64,000 nucleotides of DNA, taken from NCBI GenBank assembly GCA_028279375.1, contig JANQNW010000019.1:233151-297150 (forward strand). The letters are read 5' to 3'. A model generated the notes under the pieces. The model worked only from the letters and a program-made list of their open reading frames with translations. It ran no database searches and was not told where the DNA came from. This stretch comes from Phycisphaerales bacterium. Its GTDB lineage: Bacteria > Planctomycetota > Phycisphaerae > Phycisphaerales > UBA1924. A program made the position numbers and the translations under genes. Shown here one piece after another: positions 50,988 through 60,337 of the stretch. Each line of letters opens with the position of its first letter. The first letter of the stretch is position 1.

Positions 50988-53762
50988 GTGGGAGCGGATC
51001 GGGCGAAAGAGATCTTCATGGATGCGCTGGAGGAAGAGCCTTCGGTGCGTGATTCGTTCCTGGCGGCTGCGTGTGCGGATGATCTTTCGCTTCGCGACGA
51101 GGTGGATTCTCTGCTGGAGGCGCATTACGCCGCGACGGGCTTCATGGCCTCGCCGACGCATCTTGGCGCGGAGGTCGTGGCGACGCCCGAGGAGGCGGCG
51201 CAGGTGGGGACGCCCGACGAGGAGCGCGACGGCGCGACGATCGGGCCCTACACGCTTTCGCATGTGCTGGGTGAGGGCGGCTTTGGGACGGTGTATCTCG
51301 CATCCCAGTCAAAGCCGGTGCGCCGGCATGTCGCGCTGAAGGTGCTGAAGCCGGGGATGGATTCGCGCGAGGTGATCGGTCGCTTCGAGGCGGAGCGCCA
51401 GGCGCTTGCGCTGATGGATCATCCGAACATCGCGAAGGTGTTCGACGCGGGGACGACGAAGAGCGGGCGGCCTTACTTCGTGATGGAGCTGGTCGAGGGC
51501 CTGCCGATCACGAAGTACTGCGACACGCACAATCTCGACACGACGGCGCGGCTGAAGCTGTTTCAGCGGGTGTGTCTTGCGATTCAGCATGCGCATCAGA
51601 AGGGCGTGATCCACCGGGACATCAAGCCGAACAACGTGCTCGTGAGCCAGTCAGGCGAGAAGCCGGCGCCGAAGGTGATTGACTTCGGGATCGCGAAGGC
51701 GACGGAGGCGCGCCTGACGGACGAGACGATCGTGACGCAGAAGCAGCAGCTTGTCGGGACGCCGCAGTACATGGCGCCGGAGCAGCTTGATCTCTTTTCG
51801 AACGACATCGACACGCGGGCGGATATCTACTCGCTCGGTGTGTTGCTGTATGAGCTGCTGACGGGCGAGACGCCGGTGAAGAGCGAGTCGCTGCGCGGGA
51901 TGAGTTTCGTTGATGCGCAGAAGCTCATCCAGGAGAAGGATCCGCCGCGGCCGAGTTCGCGGATCGGCCAGGCGCCGGAGGCGGCGTCGATCGCCGCGCA
52001 TCGGGGCGTGTCGCGCGGGAAGCTCTCGAAGCGGCTTCGGGGCGACATTGACTGGATCGTGATGCGGGCGCTCGAGAAGGACCGGAAGCGCCGGTACGAG
52101 TCTGCAGCGGCGCTGTCGCGCGACATCGGACGGCATCTGACGGGTGATCCGTGCCTCGCGGGCCCGCCGACGACGGCGTATCGATTCAAGAAGTTCGCGA
52201 AGCGTCACAAGGGGTTGCTTGGCGCGGGCGGCGCGGTGGCGGCGGCGCTGGTGCTCGGGCTTGGCCTTGCGCTGGTTGAGTTCAACCGGGCGAATGTCGC
52301 GCGGAACGCGGCCGTGGCGGCGGAGCAGGACGCGATCACGCAGCGCGATCTTGCGGAGCAGGCGCGGCAGTCTGCGGAGAGTTCACTGGCGCAGGCGGAG
52401 GAGGTCACGGCGTTCCTGACGGAGATGCTGAATGCGGCGAGTCCGTATGCGCTGGGGCGCGATGTGCTGGTGCGCGATGTGCTTGACGCGGCGGGGGCGC
52501 GGATGGATGAGTTCTCGAATCGGCCGCTGGTCGAGGCGCAGCTGCGTCAGACGCTGGGGACGACGTATCGGGAGCTTGGCGCTTATGAGGAAGCGGGTGT
52601 GCATCTGGTGCAGGCGCATGCGCTGTATCGGGAGCACCTGGGCGATCGGCATACGCTGACGATCGCGACGCTGCGCGAGGTGGCGGCGAATCAGCAGGCG
52701 GTGGAGCAGGTCGAGGAGGCGGAGCGGACGCTGCGCGCGGCGCTTGCGCTCAATCCGAATGAAGAGCTGCGTCTTCAGATTCTCGAGGATCTTGCGTACA
52801 ACATGCGTGTCGCGGGGAAGCTGGAGGATTCGGAGAAACTGTATCGGCAGGTTCTTGACGGACGCCGGAAGCTGCTGGGCGACAGTCATATCGATGTCGC
52901 GGCGGTGATGATCAACCTGGGCATGCTGTACAGCGCAGAGGGGCTCGCGAAGTATGACGAGGCGGAGCCGCTGCTGATTGCGGGGTTCAACCTGACGCAG
53001 GAGCTCCTGGGTCCTGAGCATCCGAACACGATTCGCTCGCTGCACAATCTCGCGGCGCTGTATGAGGACATGGGGCGGTTCGAGGAGGCGCTGCCGCTCA
53101 TGGAGCGTGATCTCGTGCTGGCGGAGCGCGTCTTCGGCGCTGAGCATGATTCGACGCTGAAGGCGATCAACAATCTCGCGGTGCTGTATTCGCGGATGGA
53201 TCGATTCGACGACGCGGAGCGGATGCACACGCGGAACTTCGAGACGTGCAAGTCCGCGTTCGGGGCGGATCATCCGAACACGCTGCGTGCGATGCACAAC
53301 TACGCGGACATGCTGAGTCGTCGCGGCAAGGCCGAGGAGGCGCTGCCGCTGCGGATCGAGCTCGTCGGCCTGATGGAGCAGCGTTACGGACGGGAGACGT
53401 TCTTCACGTTTCTTGCGTTGAGCGCGCTTTCGGATGTGTACAACGATCTCGGCCGGTACGTGGAATCGGAGCCCGTGGCGACGGAGGCCCTCGAGATCGG
53501 GACGCAGGTGTTCCCGGAGGGTCACTGGCGCATGGGCGTGGCTCATGTGCGCATGGGCGAGTGCCTGCTGGGGCTGGCGCGTCTGGATGGCGCCGAGGCG
53601 CAGTTCACGGCTGCGGACACGATGCTGGCGGCGTATGGGCCGGCGCAGAAGCGGTTCTGGATGCGCGCGGTGAATGGGCTGCTGGAGATCGCGCAGTCAC
53701 ACGAGGATGTGGCGAGCGTCGAGGCGTGGTCGGCGCGCCTGGCTGAGGTGGAGTCTCAGTAG
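50988..53762 (+). CDS. Ser/Thr protein kinase with TPR sensor-like C-terminus
   Basis: 924 residues from the GTG at 50988 (GGGAG 8 nt upstream). Cytoplasmic kinase (about 87-375) with P-loop GEGGFGTVY, ATP Lys118, catalytic loop HRDIKPNN (Asp211) and DFG (232-234), preceded by a short helical ECF-like segment (about 1-50) often found in planctomycete kinases. One helix (about 409-432), then a coiled region and eight or more TPR units (about 500-900; for example PNTIRSLHNLAALYEDMGRFEEALPLMERDL). All kinase residues are intact. Stops 9 bp from the convergent beta-helix gene. Confidence 0.9.
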   Translation: MGADRAKEIFMDALEEEPSVRDSFLAAACADDLSLRDEVDSLLEAHYAATGFMASPTHLGAEVVATPEEAAQVGTPDEERDGATIGPYTLSHVLGEGGFGTVYLASQSKPVRRHVALKVLKPGMDSREVIGRFEAERQALALMDHPNIAKVFDAGTTKSGRPYFVMELVEGLPITKYCDTHNLDTTARLKLFQRVCLAIQHAHQKGVIHRDIKPNNVLVSQSGEKPAPKVIDFGIAKATEARLTDETIVTQKQQLVGTPQYMAPEQLDLFSNDIDTRADIYSLGVLLYELLTGETPVKSESLRGMSFVDAQKLIQEKDPPRPSSRIGQAPEAASIAAHRGVSRGKLSKRLRGDIDWIVMRALEKDRKRRYESAAALSRDIGRHLTGDPCLAGPPTTAYRFKKFAKRHKGLLGAGGAVAAALVLGLGLALVEFNRANVARNAAVAAEQDAITQRDLAEQARQSAESSLAQAEEVTAFLTEMLNAASPYALGRDVLVRDVLDAAGARMDEFSNRPLVEAQLRQTLGTTYRELGAYEEAGVHLVQAHALYREHLGDRHTLTIATLREVAANQQAVEQVEEAERTLRAALALNPNEELRLQILEDLAYNMRVAGKLEDSEKLYRQVLDGRRKLLGDSHIDVAAVMINLGMLYSAEGLAKYDEAEPLLIAGFNLTQELLGPEHPNTIRSLHNLAALYEDMGRFEEALPLMERDLVLAERVFGAEHDSTLKAINNLAVLYSRMDRFDDAERMHTRNFETCKSAFGADHPNTLRAMHNYADMLSRRGKAEEALPLRIELVGLMEQRYGRETFFTFLALSALSDVYNDLGRYVESEPVATEALEIGTQVFPEGHWRMGVAHVRMGECLLGLARLDGAEAQFTAADTMLAAYGPAQKRFWMRAVNGLLEIAQSHEDVASVEAWSARLAEVESQ

Positions 53763-53771
53763 GCGACGCCA

Positions 53772-55577
53772 CTATGGCGTATCGAGCTCAAAGTTGTCGT
53801 GGTTGTCTGCGCCGATGAGAATGGTCTGTGTTCCGCCTACGATCGAGCAATTCAACCCGAAGAAGAAGCCGTCGTCGGAGCCGACTCCATTGTCATAGGA
53901 GGAGTTCTTGATCAGGACGATGTGATCTCCGGTGATGGCGTATCCCTGGTTATTCTGCGCGCTGTGGCAGGACTCGATGCGGAGATCTCTCTTGAGGTTG
54001 ACGAAGAAGCCGGCGTAATCCGGAGCGCCGCGCTCGGCCGAGGCATTCGTGGTCGGCGGAATGCTCGCGCCGTTCTCATAGGCGAGGCAGCGGATCGCGG
54101 ATCCCCCGTCGACCAGGTCGAAGCCTGAGAGTTCGTTGTCGCAGGCGAGGGAGTCGGTGATGGAGGCGCAGACGCCAAGTGTGACGCCGACGCCCAGATT
54201 GGAAACGGCGGCGCAGCGGTGAACGACGCTGCCTTCACCGGCGGAAATTCCGAGACCGATGAAGCCTTCGCCGACGAAGGGCTGTGTTGATCCGCCTCGC
54301 ATGGCGCTTTGTGGGGCCATCGTATCCGTGCCGTTGGCGCGGGCGACGCTCTCGGCGAGTGATGCGCCGGTGTGGCCGAGGACGCCGCCGACGACATTCT
54401 GTCCGGCGACGCATTGATTGATGACGCCGCCGTCGCCTGCGGTGGTCACGCCGGAGGTGACGGCGAGGATGCGGATGAAGATCTCAGGGTCGATGAATCC
54501 TCTGGCAGCTGGCACTGACAGCAGGGCGATGTCGCCGTTGCGAGCCGCAGCGCAGCGCTCGATTGTCGAGTTCTCGAGCGTGACGACACCTCCGCCGACA
54601 TTGTCCATCGCAGCGCACTGCGAGATCGACGTCGCTGCTCCGGCGCAGACGCCGGCGTAGAGCTCGATATCTTCTGGAACCTGAGGGATGCCCGTCTGGG
54701 GCGGCGGATTCTGACCGTTGTTGCGCGTGGCGCACTGTGTCACGACAGAGCGATCGCCGGCGGCGATGCCTGAAAGGTTGTTGTCGGAGGCGACGCACAG
54801 CTGGATCGTGCAGCGCTGGAATGTCTCAATGCCATGCTGGGCGTTGCCGGTGGCGACAGATCGTTCGACGCGACTGTCATCGCCCACGGCGATGCCGTCG
54901 CCGAGGAACGTGAGTGATCCGCGCTCGACTTCGCTTGCGAGAAGCACCGCGTCATCTCCATTGCCCCTGGAGGTGCATCCGGCGACCAGGCCTTCGGCGT
55001 CGACGACGATGCCCGAGTAGCCGTTGAAGGCGGCGATGGAGTTGTGGATTTCGGTTCCGAGTCGCCCGACGATTCCGCCCTCGTCGTTGCTTCGGGCATG
55101 ACACTCTCGCACAACGGAGGCGAAACCGACGGAGAGGCCGTCGCCGTTGTTGTCGTAGAAGTGCATGCGCTCGACAACGCATTCATTGATGGACCTGACG
55201 TTGGCGCCGGGGCCGGCGCAGTCGCGGATGACGCCGTCGCGCATGAAGAGGTTCGTGTGCGAGCCGCTGGCGAAGACACCGAAGTCGGCGGCGTTGGCGC
55301 CGTCGATCGTGAATCCTCGGAAGTCGATAGCGACATCGCTTGCGGCGACGATGATGTAGTCGTTGACGCCGGTGGCCGTGAGATCGCGGGTGAGGAAATA
55401 GCTTCCGGGCTGATTTATCGTGAAGGGAAGCTGATCAATAGGCGTGCGTGACTCGACCTCGTCGAGCGTCTTCATGGTCGATTGCGGGGCGCCGGCGGGC
55501 GGGTTGAGGTCGCCGGCGAATGCCGCGGAAGCGAACAAGCAGACGCAGATTGCGAGTGTGGTGTTTCGTGTCTTCAT
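53772..55577 (-). CDS. Secreted right-handed beta-helix protein (paralogue A)
   Basis: 601 residues. Signal peptide (about 1-21) followed by GDLNPPAGAPQSTMKTL, then the segment PIDQLPFTINQPGSYFLTRDLTATG and about 20 turns of a parallel beta helix with repeated Cys/Asn ladder motifs (for example SVVTQCATRNN, STIERCAAARN). No dockerin-like tail. Such proteins often bind or cleave polysaccharide; no catalytic site is recognisable. Overlaps the upstream paralogue by 4 bp; about one third of the first 150 residues match it closely. Confidence 0.82.
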   Translation of the reverse strand: MKTRNTTLAICVCLFASAAFAGDLNPPAGAPQSTMKTLDEVESRTPIDQLPFTINQPGSYFLTRDLTATGVNDYIIVAASDVAIDFRGFTIDGANAADFGVFASGSHTNLFMRDGVIRDCAGPGANVRSINECVVERMHFYDNNGDGLSVGFASVVRECHARSNDEGGIVGRLGTEIHNSIAAFNGYSGIVVDAEGLVAGCTSRGNGDDAVLLASEVERGSLTFLGDGIAVGDDSRVERSVATGNAQHGIETFQRCTIQLCVASDNNLSGIAAGDRSVVTQCATRNNGQNPPPQTGIPQVPEDIELYAGVCAGAATSISQCAAMDNVGGGVVTLENSTIERCAAARNGDIALLSVPAARGFIDPEIFIRILAVTSGVTTAGDGGVINQCVAGQNVVGGVLGHTGASLAESVARANGTDTMAPQSAMRGGSTQPFVGEGFIGLGISAGEGSVVHRCAAVSNLGVGVTLGVCASITDSLACDNELSGFDLVDGGSAIRCLAYENGASIPPTTNASAERGAPDYAGFFVNLKRDLRIESCHSAQNNQGYAITGDHIVLIKNSSYDNGVGSDDGFFFGLNCSIVGGTQTILIGADNHDNFELDTP

Positions 55578-57325
55578 CGCTTGTCTCCACTTGTCGTGTA
55601 CACGTCCTGTATCTGGGTCAGGAGCCCGCCCATGTCGTAGCTCGCCCAGACGTGCGGTGCGCTATTGATGCTCCCTGGAGTCGAGATCAGGATGAGGTTG
55701 TCAATGTTCAGGATGTTGAAGTTGTTGGCGCCGCTGGCCGCCGGGTTGCTGGAGGCGCCAACGCCGTGCGTGAAGTTCTCGGCGCTCGTGATGGTCAGGC
55801 CGTGCGAGTTCTGCTTGATGTGGGCGTCGGCGATGCGATTGCCCCGGCCGTTGATGAAGATTCCACCGATGGGCGAGTCGCCTCTGGCGGCGAATTCGGT
55901 GAGCGGGCCGTTGGAAGCTGCCTTGAAGTTGACGATGTAATTGTCGAAGTCGGCGTTGAGCCCGCATGTGCCGTTGCGATAGGCGGCGCAGTCGATCAGG
56001 AGATTCCCACTGTTGACGTCGAAGCCGTAGATGAAGTTGCGCGTGGCGGTCGTGTTCGCGATGACGATGTAGTCGTCGACGACAACGCCTCGGCCGCTGC
56101 CGCCGCCTCGGAGCGCGGGAACTCTGTTGGCGTTGGAGGCGGTCGAGTCGACGATGAGGCCGCCCTGATGCGCCACGAGTTCGGCTTGCGAGCTCTCTGC
56201 GGCGGAGGAGTTCGCGATGAGCCCGCCGGAGTCGACGACGAGTCCGGCGCCTTCGGCGTATTCCTGGATGAGCGACTGGCCGCGCGCTGTCGCGTTCGCC
56301 AGCTGCAGATCGATTCCGTTTCCGGTTGCGCTGCATGCGGCGACGACGGAGTCGAAGAGCGCATAGACGCCGGAGCCCTTGTTGTCGTCCACCTGGCAGT
56401 GGGTGACGACGCAGCCTTCGCCGGTGATGATTCCGCCAAGGTAGATGACGTCGGGATTCTGGTTCTGCGGCGTGACGTTCCCGCCGGCGGCGCAGTTGGT
56501 GATGACGCATCCGGCGCCGGCGAGGATGCCGGAGTATTCGTTCTCGTTGGCCTGGCATCCGGAGATGACGGCTGCGTCGAGCGTTTCGATCCCGGCGCGT
56601 TCATTGCGCGTCGAGACGCAGTCGGTGATGACGCAGTCGTCGCCGGCGCCGATGCCTGTTCCCTCGTAGGGACTGGTGATATTGGCGCTGGCGCCGTTGA
56701 GGCGACTTGTGCATCGGCTGACGACGCACGAGTTCTCGACGAGGATTCCGATGACGCCGTTGCCGGTCGCCGTCGAATCGGAGATGGATGAGCCGGAGCG
56801 GCCGCGGAGTCCGACGGCGCCATTGTCGCGAGCGTGGCATCCCTTGATGACGCCGCCGAATCCGACGAAGACGCCGTTGTTGGCATTGTCCTCCGTGAGG
56901 ACATTCTCGATGTGGCATTCGCGCGCATCCTGGAGGAAGAGCCCTGAGGCGCCCCAGTCGCGCACGACGCCGTCGTAGATGGCGATGTTGTGTCGCGGGC
57001 CGTTGGCGATGGTGATGCCAGTGGAGGCGCCGGCGACGCCGCGCATGGTGAAGCCGCGCATATCGATGGCGACATCGTCTGCATTGATGACAATGCCAAC
57101 GTTGCCTGCCTGCCCGGCGAGATCCTGCGTGAAGTAGTAGGAGCCGGGTTGGTTGATCGTGAACGGCAGCGCGTTGATGGGCGTGCGCGGCTCGACCTGC
57201 TCGAGCGGGATCATGGTTGGTGTCGGCGGTCCGGCGGGCGGATTGAGGTCGCCGGCGCTTGCGAGGGGCGCGGCCAGAAGCAGCGCACACGCGATACGGA
57301 AATCAGTCGGTTGGATGAAGCGCAT
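55574..57325 (-). CDS. Secreted right-handed beta-helix protein (paralogue B)
   Basis: 583 residues with the same plan: signal peptide (about 1-24), GDLNPPAGPPTPTMIPLEQVEPRTPINALPFTINQ and a beta helix with motifs such as CVITDCVSTRNERAG and CVVTHCQVDDNKG. Tandem duplication with paralogue A, diverged mainly in the helix turns. Function unknown. Confidence 0.82.
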   Translation of the reverse strand: MRFIQPTDFRIACALLLAAPLASAGDLNPPAGPPTPTMIPLEQVEPRTPINALPFTINQPGSYYFTQDLAGQAGNVGIVINADDVAIDMRGFTMRGVAGASTGITIANGPRHNIAIYDGVVRDWGASGLFLQDARECHIENVLTEDNANNGVFVGFGGVIKGCHARDNGAVGLRGRSGSSISDSTATGNGVIGILVENSCVVSRCTSRLNGASANITSPYEGTGIGAGDDCVITDCVSTRNERAGIETLDAAVISGCQANENEYSGILAGAGCVITNCAAGGNVTPQNQNPDVIYLGGIITGEGCVVTHCQVDDNKGSGVYALFDSVVAACSATGNGIDLQLANATARGQSLIQEYAEGAGLVVDSGGLIANSSAAESSQAELVAHQGGLIVDSTASNANRVPALRGGGSGRGVVVDDYIVIANTTATRNFIYGFDVNSGNLLIDCAAYRNGTCGLNADFDNYIVNFKAASNGPLTEFAARGDSPIGGIFINGRGNRIADAHIKQNSHGLTITSAENFTHGVGASSNPAASGANNFNILNIDNLILISTPGSINSAPHVWASYDMGGLLTQIQDVYTTSGDKR

Positions 57326-57500
57326 GGGGTCGCTCTCTCCTTTCCTGTGGTCGGCGCATGTGGCGCGTGGGGAGCGCGGGCGCCTTCCAGTGGTCCACCA
57401 TCAATTGCGGAATCGGGGTGGTGGAGTCCGACAGCGAATCGAAGAGAATTCGCAGGTTTTTGGAGGCCGGGCGGCCCTGGCGCGGCGTGAGGGGGGTTCG

Positions 57501-58793
57501 TCACAGATCGCGCCGCGGGGGGACGAGCAGGGCGGCGATGAGGAGGCCGGTGACGAGCGAGGCGGCGACCATGATCATGTTGAATGCAGTCTCGACGCCG
57601 GCGGCGACCTGGTCGTGAAGCAGGGCGTCGATCGAGCGGTAGCCGAGGGAGCCGGGGAGGAGCAGGAGGAGGCCGGGCGCATTCATGACGGCGGCGGGCC
57701 TGTTGAGGAGTCGCGCGGTGGCGTTGCCGACGATGGCGACAAAGAGCGCGCCGACGCCTGCGCCGAGGACGGGTCCGATGGCGAGCGCGCCGAGACGAGC
57801 GCCGAGAAATCCGATGAGCGCGGCGAGGAGCACCCATATCCAGTCGCGCCGCGCGACTCGGAAGAGCACAACAAGCGGGAACGCGATGATCGCAAGCGCC
57901 GGTGTGAGCAGCCATTCGGGCGGCGTCTGCGCAAGGGCGCCGGCGGCTTGCTGCTGTGTGAGTCCGACAGCTTCGGCGGTGCGTTGACCGACGGCGACGC
58001 CGAAGCCGATCATGATGAAGATCAGGCTCGCGCCCATGAGGCGCGCGGCGCCGGAGACGAGATGGCGCGTCGCGAGTTCATTCATCGCAATGGTGAGCGT
58101 GAAGCCGGGGACGAGAACGATGACCCCTGCGAGCGTGACAGTGGCGGCGGAGGCGCCCAGGAGATGGGCGCAGCCAGCGCCAAGGAGGGCGGCCGTGGCG
58201 CCGGCGAGAAACTCGGCGAGCCGGATGGCGCCGCCATGTGCGCTCGCCGTGAGCAGACCGACGATGGCGCCGACGAAAGCGGAGGCGATGACGTCGATCC
58301 ATGCGGCGCTGAAGAGGATGGCGACGATGCCGGCGGTGAGTGCGAATGCGGACACCTCGCCGGCGAATCGGCACCCACCGGGCATCGCTTCGATCTCTCG
58401 GATGCGCGCGAGGGCTTCTTCGGGGCCGGCGCGATGGTGGGCTATGTCCATCAGAAGGCGGTCGAGGTGGACGAGCTTCTCGAGATCGACATCGGATGAG
58501 CGGATGGGGGTCATCATCGTGCGCTGGTCGCCTTCGGGGCCGACCGTGACGATGACGCTGGTGGGCGTAGCGAAGAACTCGGCCTCGACGCCGAGCGCTG
58601 CGGCGCAGGAGGCGAGGGCGCCTTCGACGTGATTGGCGGAACCGCCGTAGTTCCCCAGTGCGCGGGCGAGGCGCGAGAGGAGCTTCGTGACGAGGGCGAT
58701 ATCCGGCGACGCGGGGGAAGGTGCGGGGGTCGCCTGCGCCGGGAAGGCGCTGAAGGCGGCGACTTCGATATCTGGGTTTGTGATCGTGCTCAT
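57501..58793 (-). CDS. Threonine/serine exporter (ThrE-like) family protein
   Basis: 430 residues. An N-terminal cytoplasmic ThrE-type domain (about 30-145: LLSRLARALGNYGGSANHVE...VEAEFFATPTSVIVTVG) and about ten helices (about 150-425) forming the two DUF1212/DUF3815 halves fused in one chain. Expected to export threonine or serine by proton antiport. Bounded upstream by a terminator at 58839-58872, so it has its own promoter in the short gap. Confidence 0.85.
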   Translation of the reverse strand: MSTITNPDIEVAAFSAFPAQATPAPSPASPDIALVTKLLSRLARALGNYGGSANHVEGALASCAAALGVEAEFFATPTSVIVTVGPEGDQRTMMTPIRSSDVDLEKLVHLDRLLMDIAHHRAGPEEALARIREIEAMPGGCRFAGEVSAFALTAGIVAILFSAAWIDVIASAFVGAIVGLLTASAHGGAIRLAEFLAGATAALLGAGCAHLLGASAATVTLAGVIVLVPGFTLTIAMNELATRHLVSGAARLMGASLIFIMIGFGVAVGQRTAEAVGLTQQQAAGALAQTPPEWLLTPALAIIAFPLVVLFRVARRDWIWVLLAALIGFLGARLGALAIGPVLGAGVGALFVAIVGNATARLLNRPAAVMNAPGLLLLLPGSLGYRSIDALLHDQVAAGVETAFNMIMVAASLVTGLLIAALLVPPRRDL

Positions 58794-58838
58794 GGGACGA
58801 CTCGCAGGGTGAGCATGACTGGGGACGGATCGGCAACG

Positions 58839-58872
58839 AAAAAAGGCGCCTGCTTGCTGGAAGCGGGCGCCT
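58839..58872 (-). terminator. Terminator of the 57-residue gene
   Basis: 12-bp stem AGGCGCC-T-GCTT / AAGC-G-GGCGCCT with loop GCTGG, and six T residues after it on the minus strand. Confidence 0.88.
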
Positions 58873-58901
58873 GGTGAGGTTCTCCGGTGGATGGGGTTCT
58901 T

Positions 58902-59075
58902 CTACCCCGGAGACGCGCCCGCTCGCATCGTCGCAAGCTGGATCATCGCAAAAGTGGTCTGCATGGCGCACAAGAACTGCGCAGCGATCACTCTCTGCTC
59001 GGCGGCAGCTTTGACGTCGACGGGCCAGGCGTCGGCGGAGCGCGTGAACAGGATGCGATTGATCGGGCGGGTCAT
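58902..59075 (-). CDS. 57-residue orphan protein
   Basis: The frame ATG(59075)-TAG(58902) encodes MTRPINRILFTRSADAWPVD, then KAAAEQRVIAAQFLCAMQTT and a Met/Ala-rich end. It has no signal peptide or known motif. Support: it fills the gap between two minus-strand terminators (59174-59207 upstream, 58839-58872 directly downstream), which would be pointless without a transcript. Against: its short length and no clear ribosome-binding site (CAAGCCC before the ATG). Confidence 0.45.
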   Translation of the reverse strand: MTRPINRILFTRSADAWPVDVKAAAEQRVIAAQFLCAMQTTFAMIQLATMRAGASPG

Positions 59076-59173
59076 GGGCTTGGTGTTCCGGATTGGAACG
59101 CGAGGACTATAGGGCTGATCGGCTCTGCGCCAAGCAGGAATTGAGTCTTGGGCGTGAGAATTGTGTGCGCATG

Positions 59174-59207
59174 AAAAGGGCGCCGCGCCGGGAGAGGCGG
59201 GCGCCCT
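59174..59207 (-). terminator. Terminator of the dockerin-tagged gene at 59247
   Basis: Stem AGGGCGCC / GGCGCCCT with an inner CGCC/GGCG extension and four T residues after it on the minus strand. Confidence 0.75.
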
Positions 59208-59246
59208 GTGGCTCCAATGAGGGACTTGTTGATCGGGGTCGGATGG

Positions 59247-60035
59247 TCAGCTTGGGCAGGGTCCCCAGTTTCCGATGAGCTCGGCGAGGTCCGCTGCGCC
59301 GACGGCGCCGGACATATCGAAGTCCGCGGGCACGCCGCTCTGGCCCCAGAAGCCAATGAGTTCGGCGAGATCCGCTGCGCCGACGGAGCCGTCGCCGTCG
59401 AGATCCCAGGGGCAATTGCCGCTCATGGGATTCGTGACGTCGTAGTCGGTGGGACCATGGAGGCGACCGTTTGAGAGATCGTTGAGATCGATGCGCTCGC
59501 TGTTGGACTGCGTCACGATGAACTCGCCTTCGGCGGTCCAGAGACTTTCGTCGACTGCCTGGTCGGTGCGCCGTTCGGCGTTGCCAATGGCGCCGCCGTC
59601 GTTCCACTGGAGGTGGTCGGCGATGAGGGTGTCGTTATTGAAGTTGACGGTGCCGCCGGCGGAGGGGAAGTAGAGCTGCATGCCGTAGGCGTCCTGGTCG
59701 AGCGGCAGCGCGAAAGTGCCGACGGTGGACTGGTTGACGCGGAGCGGGTCGGCAGGAGCGTCGTTGTTGAAGTGGATAAAGAGGGACTCGCCGGGGCCGA
59801 GGTTGATGCCGTTGAGGCCGGTGGTGAAGGAGTAGCGAAGCTGCTCGTTTCCATCGTGCGTGCAGAATCGCCAGCCCTGCAGATTTCGGAACGTGGTGGC
59901 GAAGTTGTGGACCTCGACGATCTGGTTGTCGAAGTCGATGGACTTGATCTGGACGTCACGGTTGTCGACGACGCCGGCGGTCGCGGCTGCAGCGGTGGTG
60001 AGCGCCGCGACGGCGGCGGTGGCAAAGCGTTTCAT
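59247..60035 (-). CDS. Secreted lamin-tail-like protein with dockerin-like C-terminus
   Basis: 262 residues from the ATG at 60035, with GGAGGA 9 nt upstream. Signal peptide (about 1-21), one beta-sandwich domain (about 25-195; starting IKSIDFDNQIVEVHNF and with LGPGESLFIHFNND, the pattern of a lamin-tail-like fold) and a pair of dockerin-like units ending DFDMSGAVGAADLAELIGNWGPCPS. Extracellular; ligand unknown. Followed by its own terminator. Confidence 0.8.
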   Translation of the reverse strand: MKRFATAAVAALTTAAAATAGVVDNRDVQIKSIDFDNQIVEVHNFATTFRNLQGWRFCTHDGNEQLRYSFTTGLNGINLGPGESLFIHFNNDAPADPLRVNQSTVGTFALPLDQDAYGMQLYFPSAGGTVNFNNDTLIADHLQWNDGGAIGNAERRTDQAVDESLWTAEGEFIVTQSNSERIDLNDLSNGRLHGPTDYDVTNPMSGNCPWDLDGDGSVGAADLAELIGFWGQSGVPADFDMSGAVGAADLAELIGNWGPCPS

Positions 60036-60337
60036 GTTCTCGATTCCTCCCAAAGGCCTTGAAGCGTGGCTCTCTCTCACGACGGTCGCCGCGGGACCCG
60101 TCCCCGAACCGGCTGGCGGCGTCGCCTTCTCTCGGTGTGTGTTCAACTCATCTGCGGCGAGAACTATTCGCGAAGGGAAGCAAGCGAGGATCGCCGTCCA
60201 ACCAGACAAGAAGGTCCGAAAGTGGGCGCGCACATCGGCGACGGGGCCGCGACGACAGCGTATGTCGGGTTCGCGGCGGAGCCTTGCGGAGATTCGTGAT
60301 GTTTGCGGAATTGAGAAGCGGGGGTATCTGGGGGGCG
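60036..60337. other. 302-bp intergenic region, nothing recognised
   Basis: No ORF of normal composition, no palindrome and no copy of the intergenic repeat. Presumably holds the promoter of the gene starting at 60035. Confidence 0.5.
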
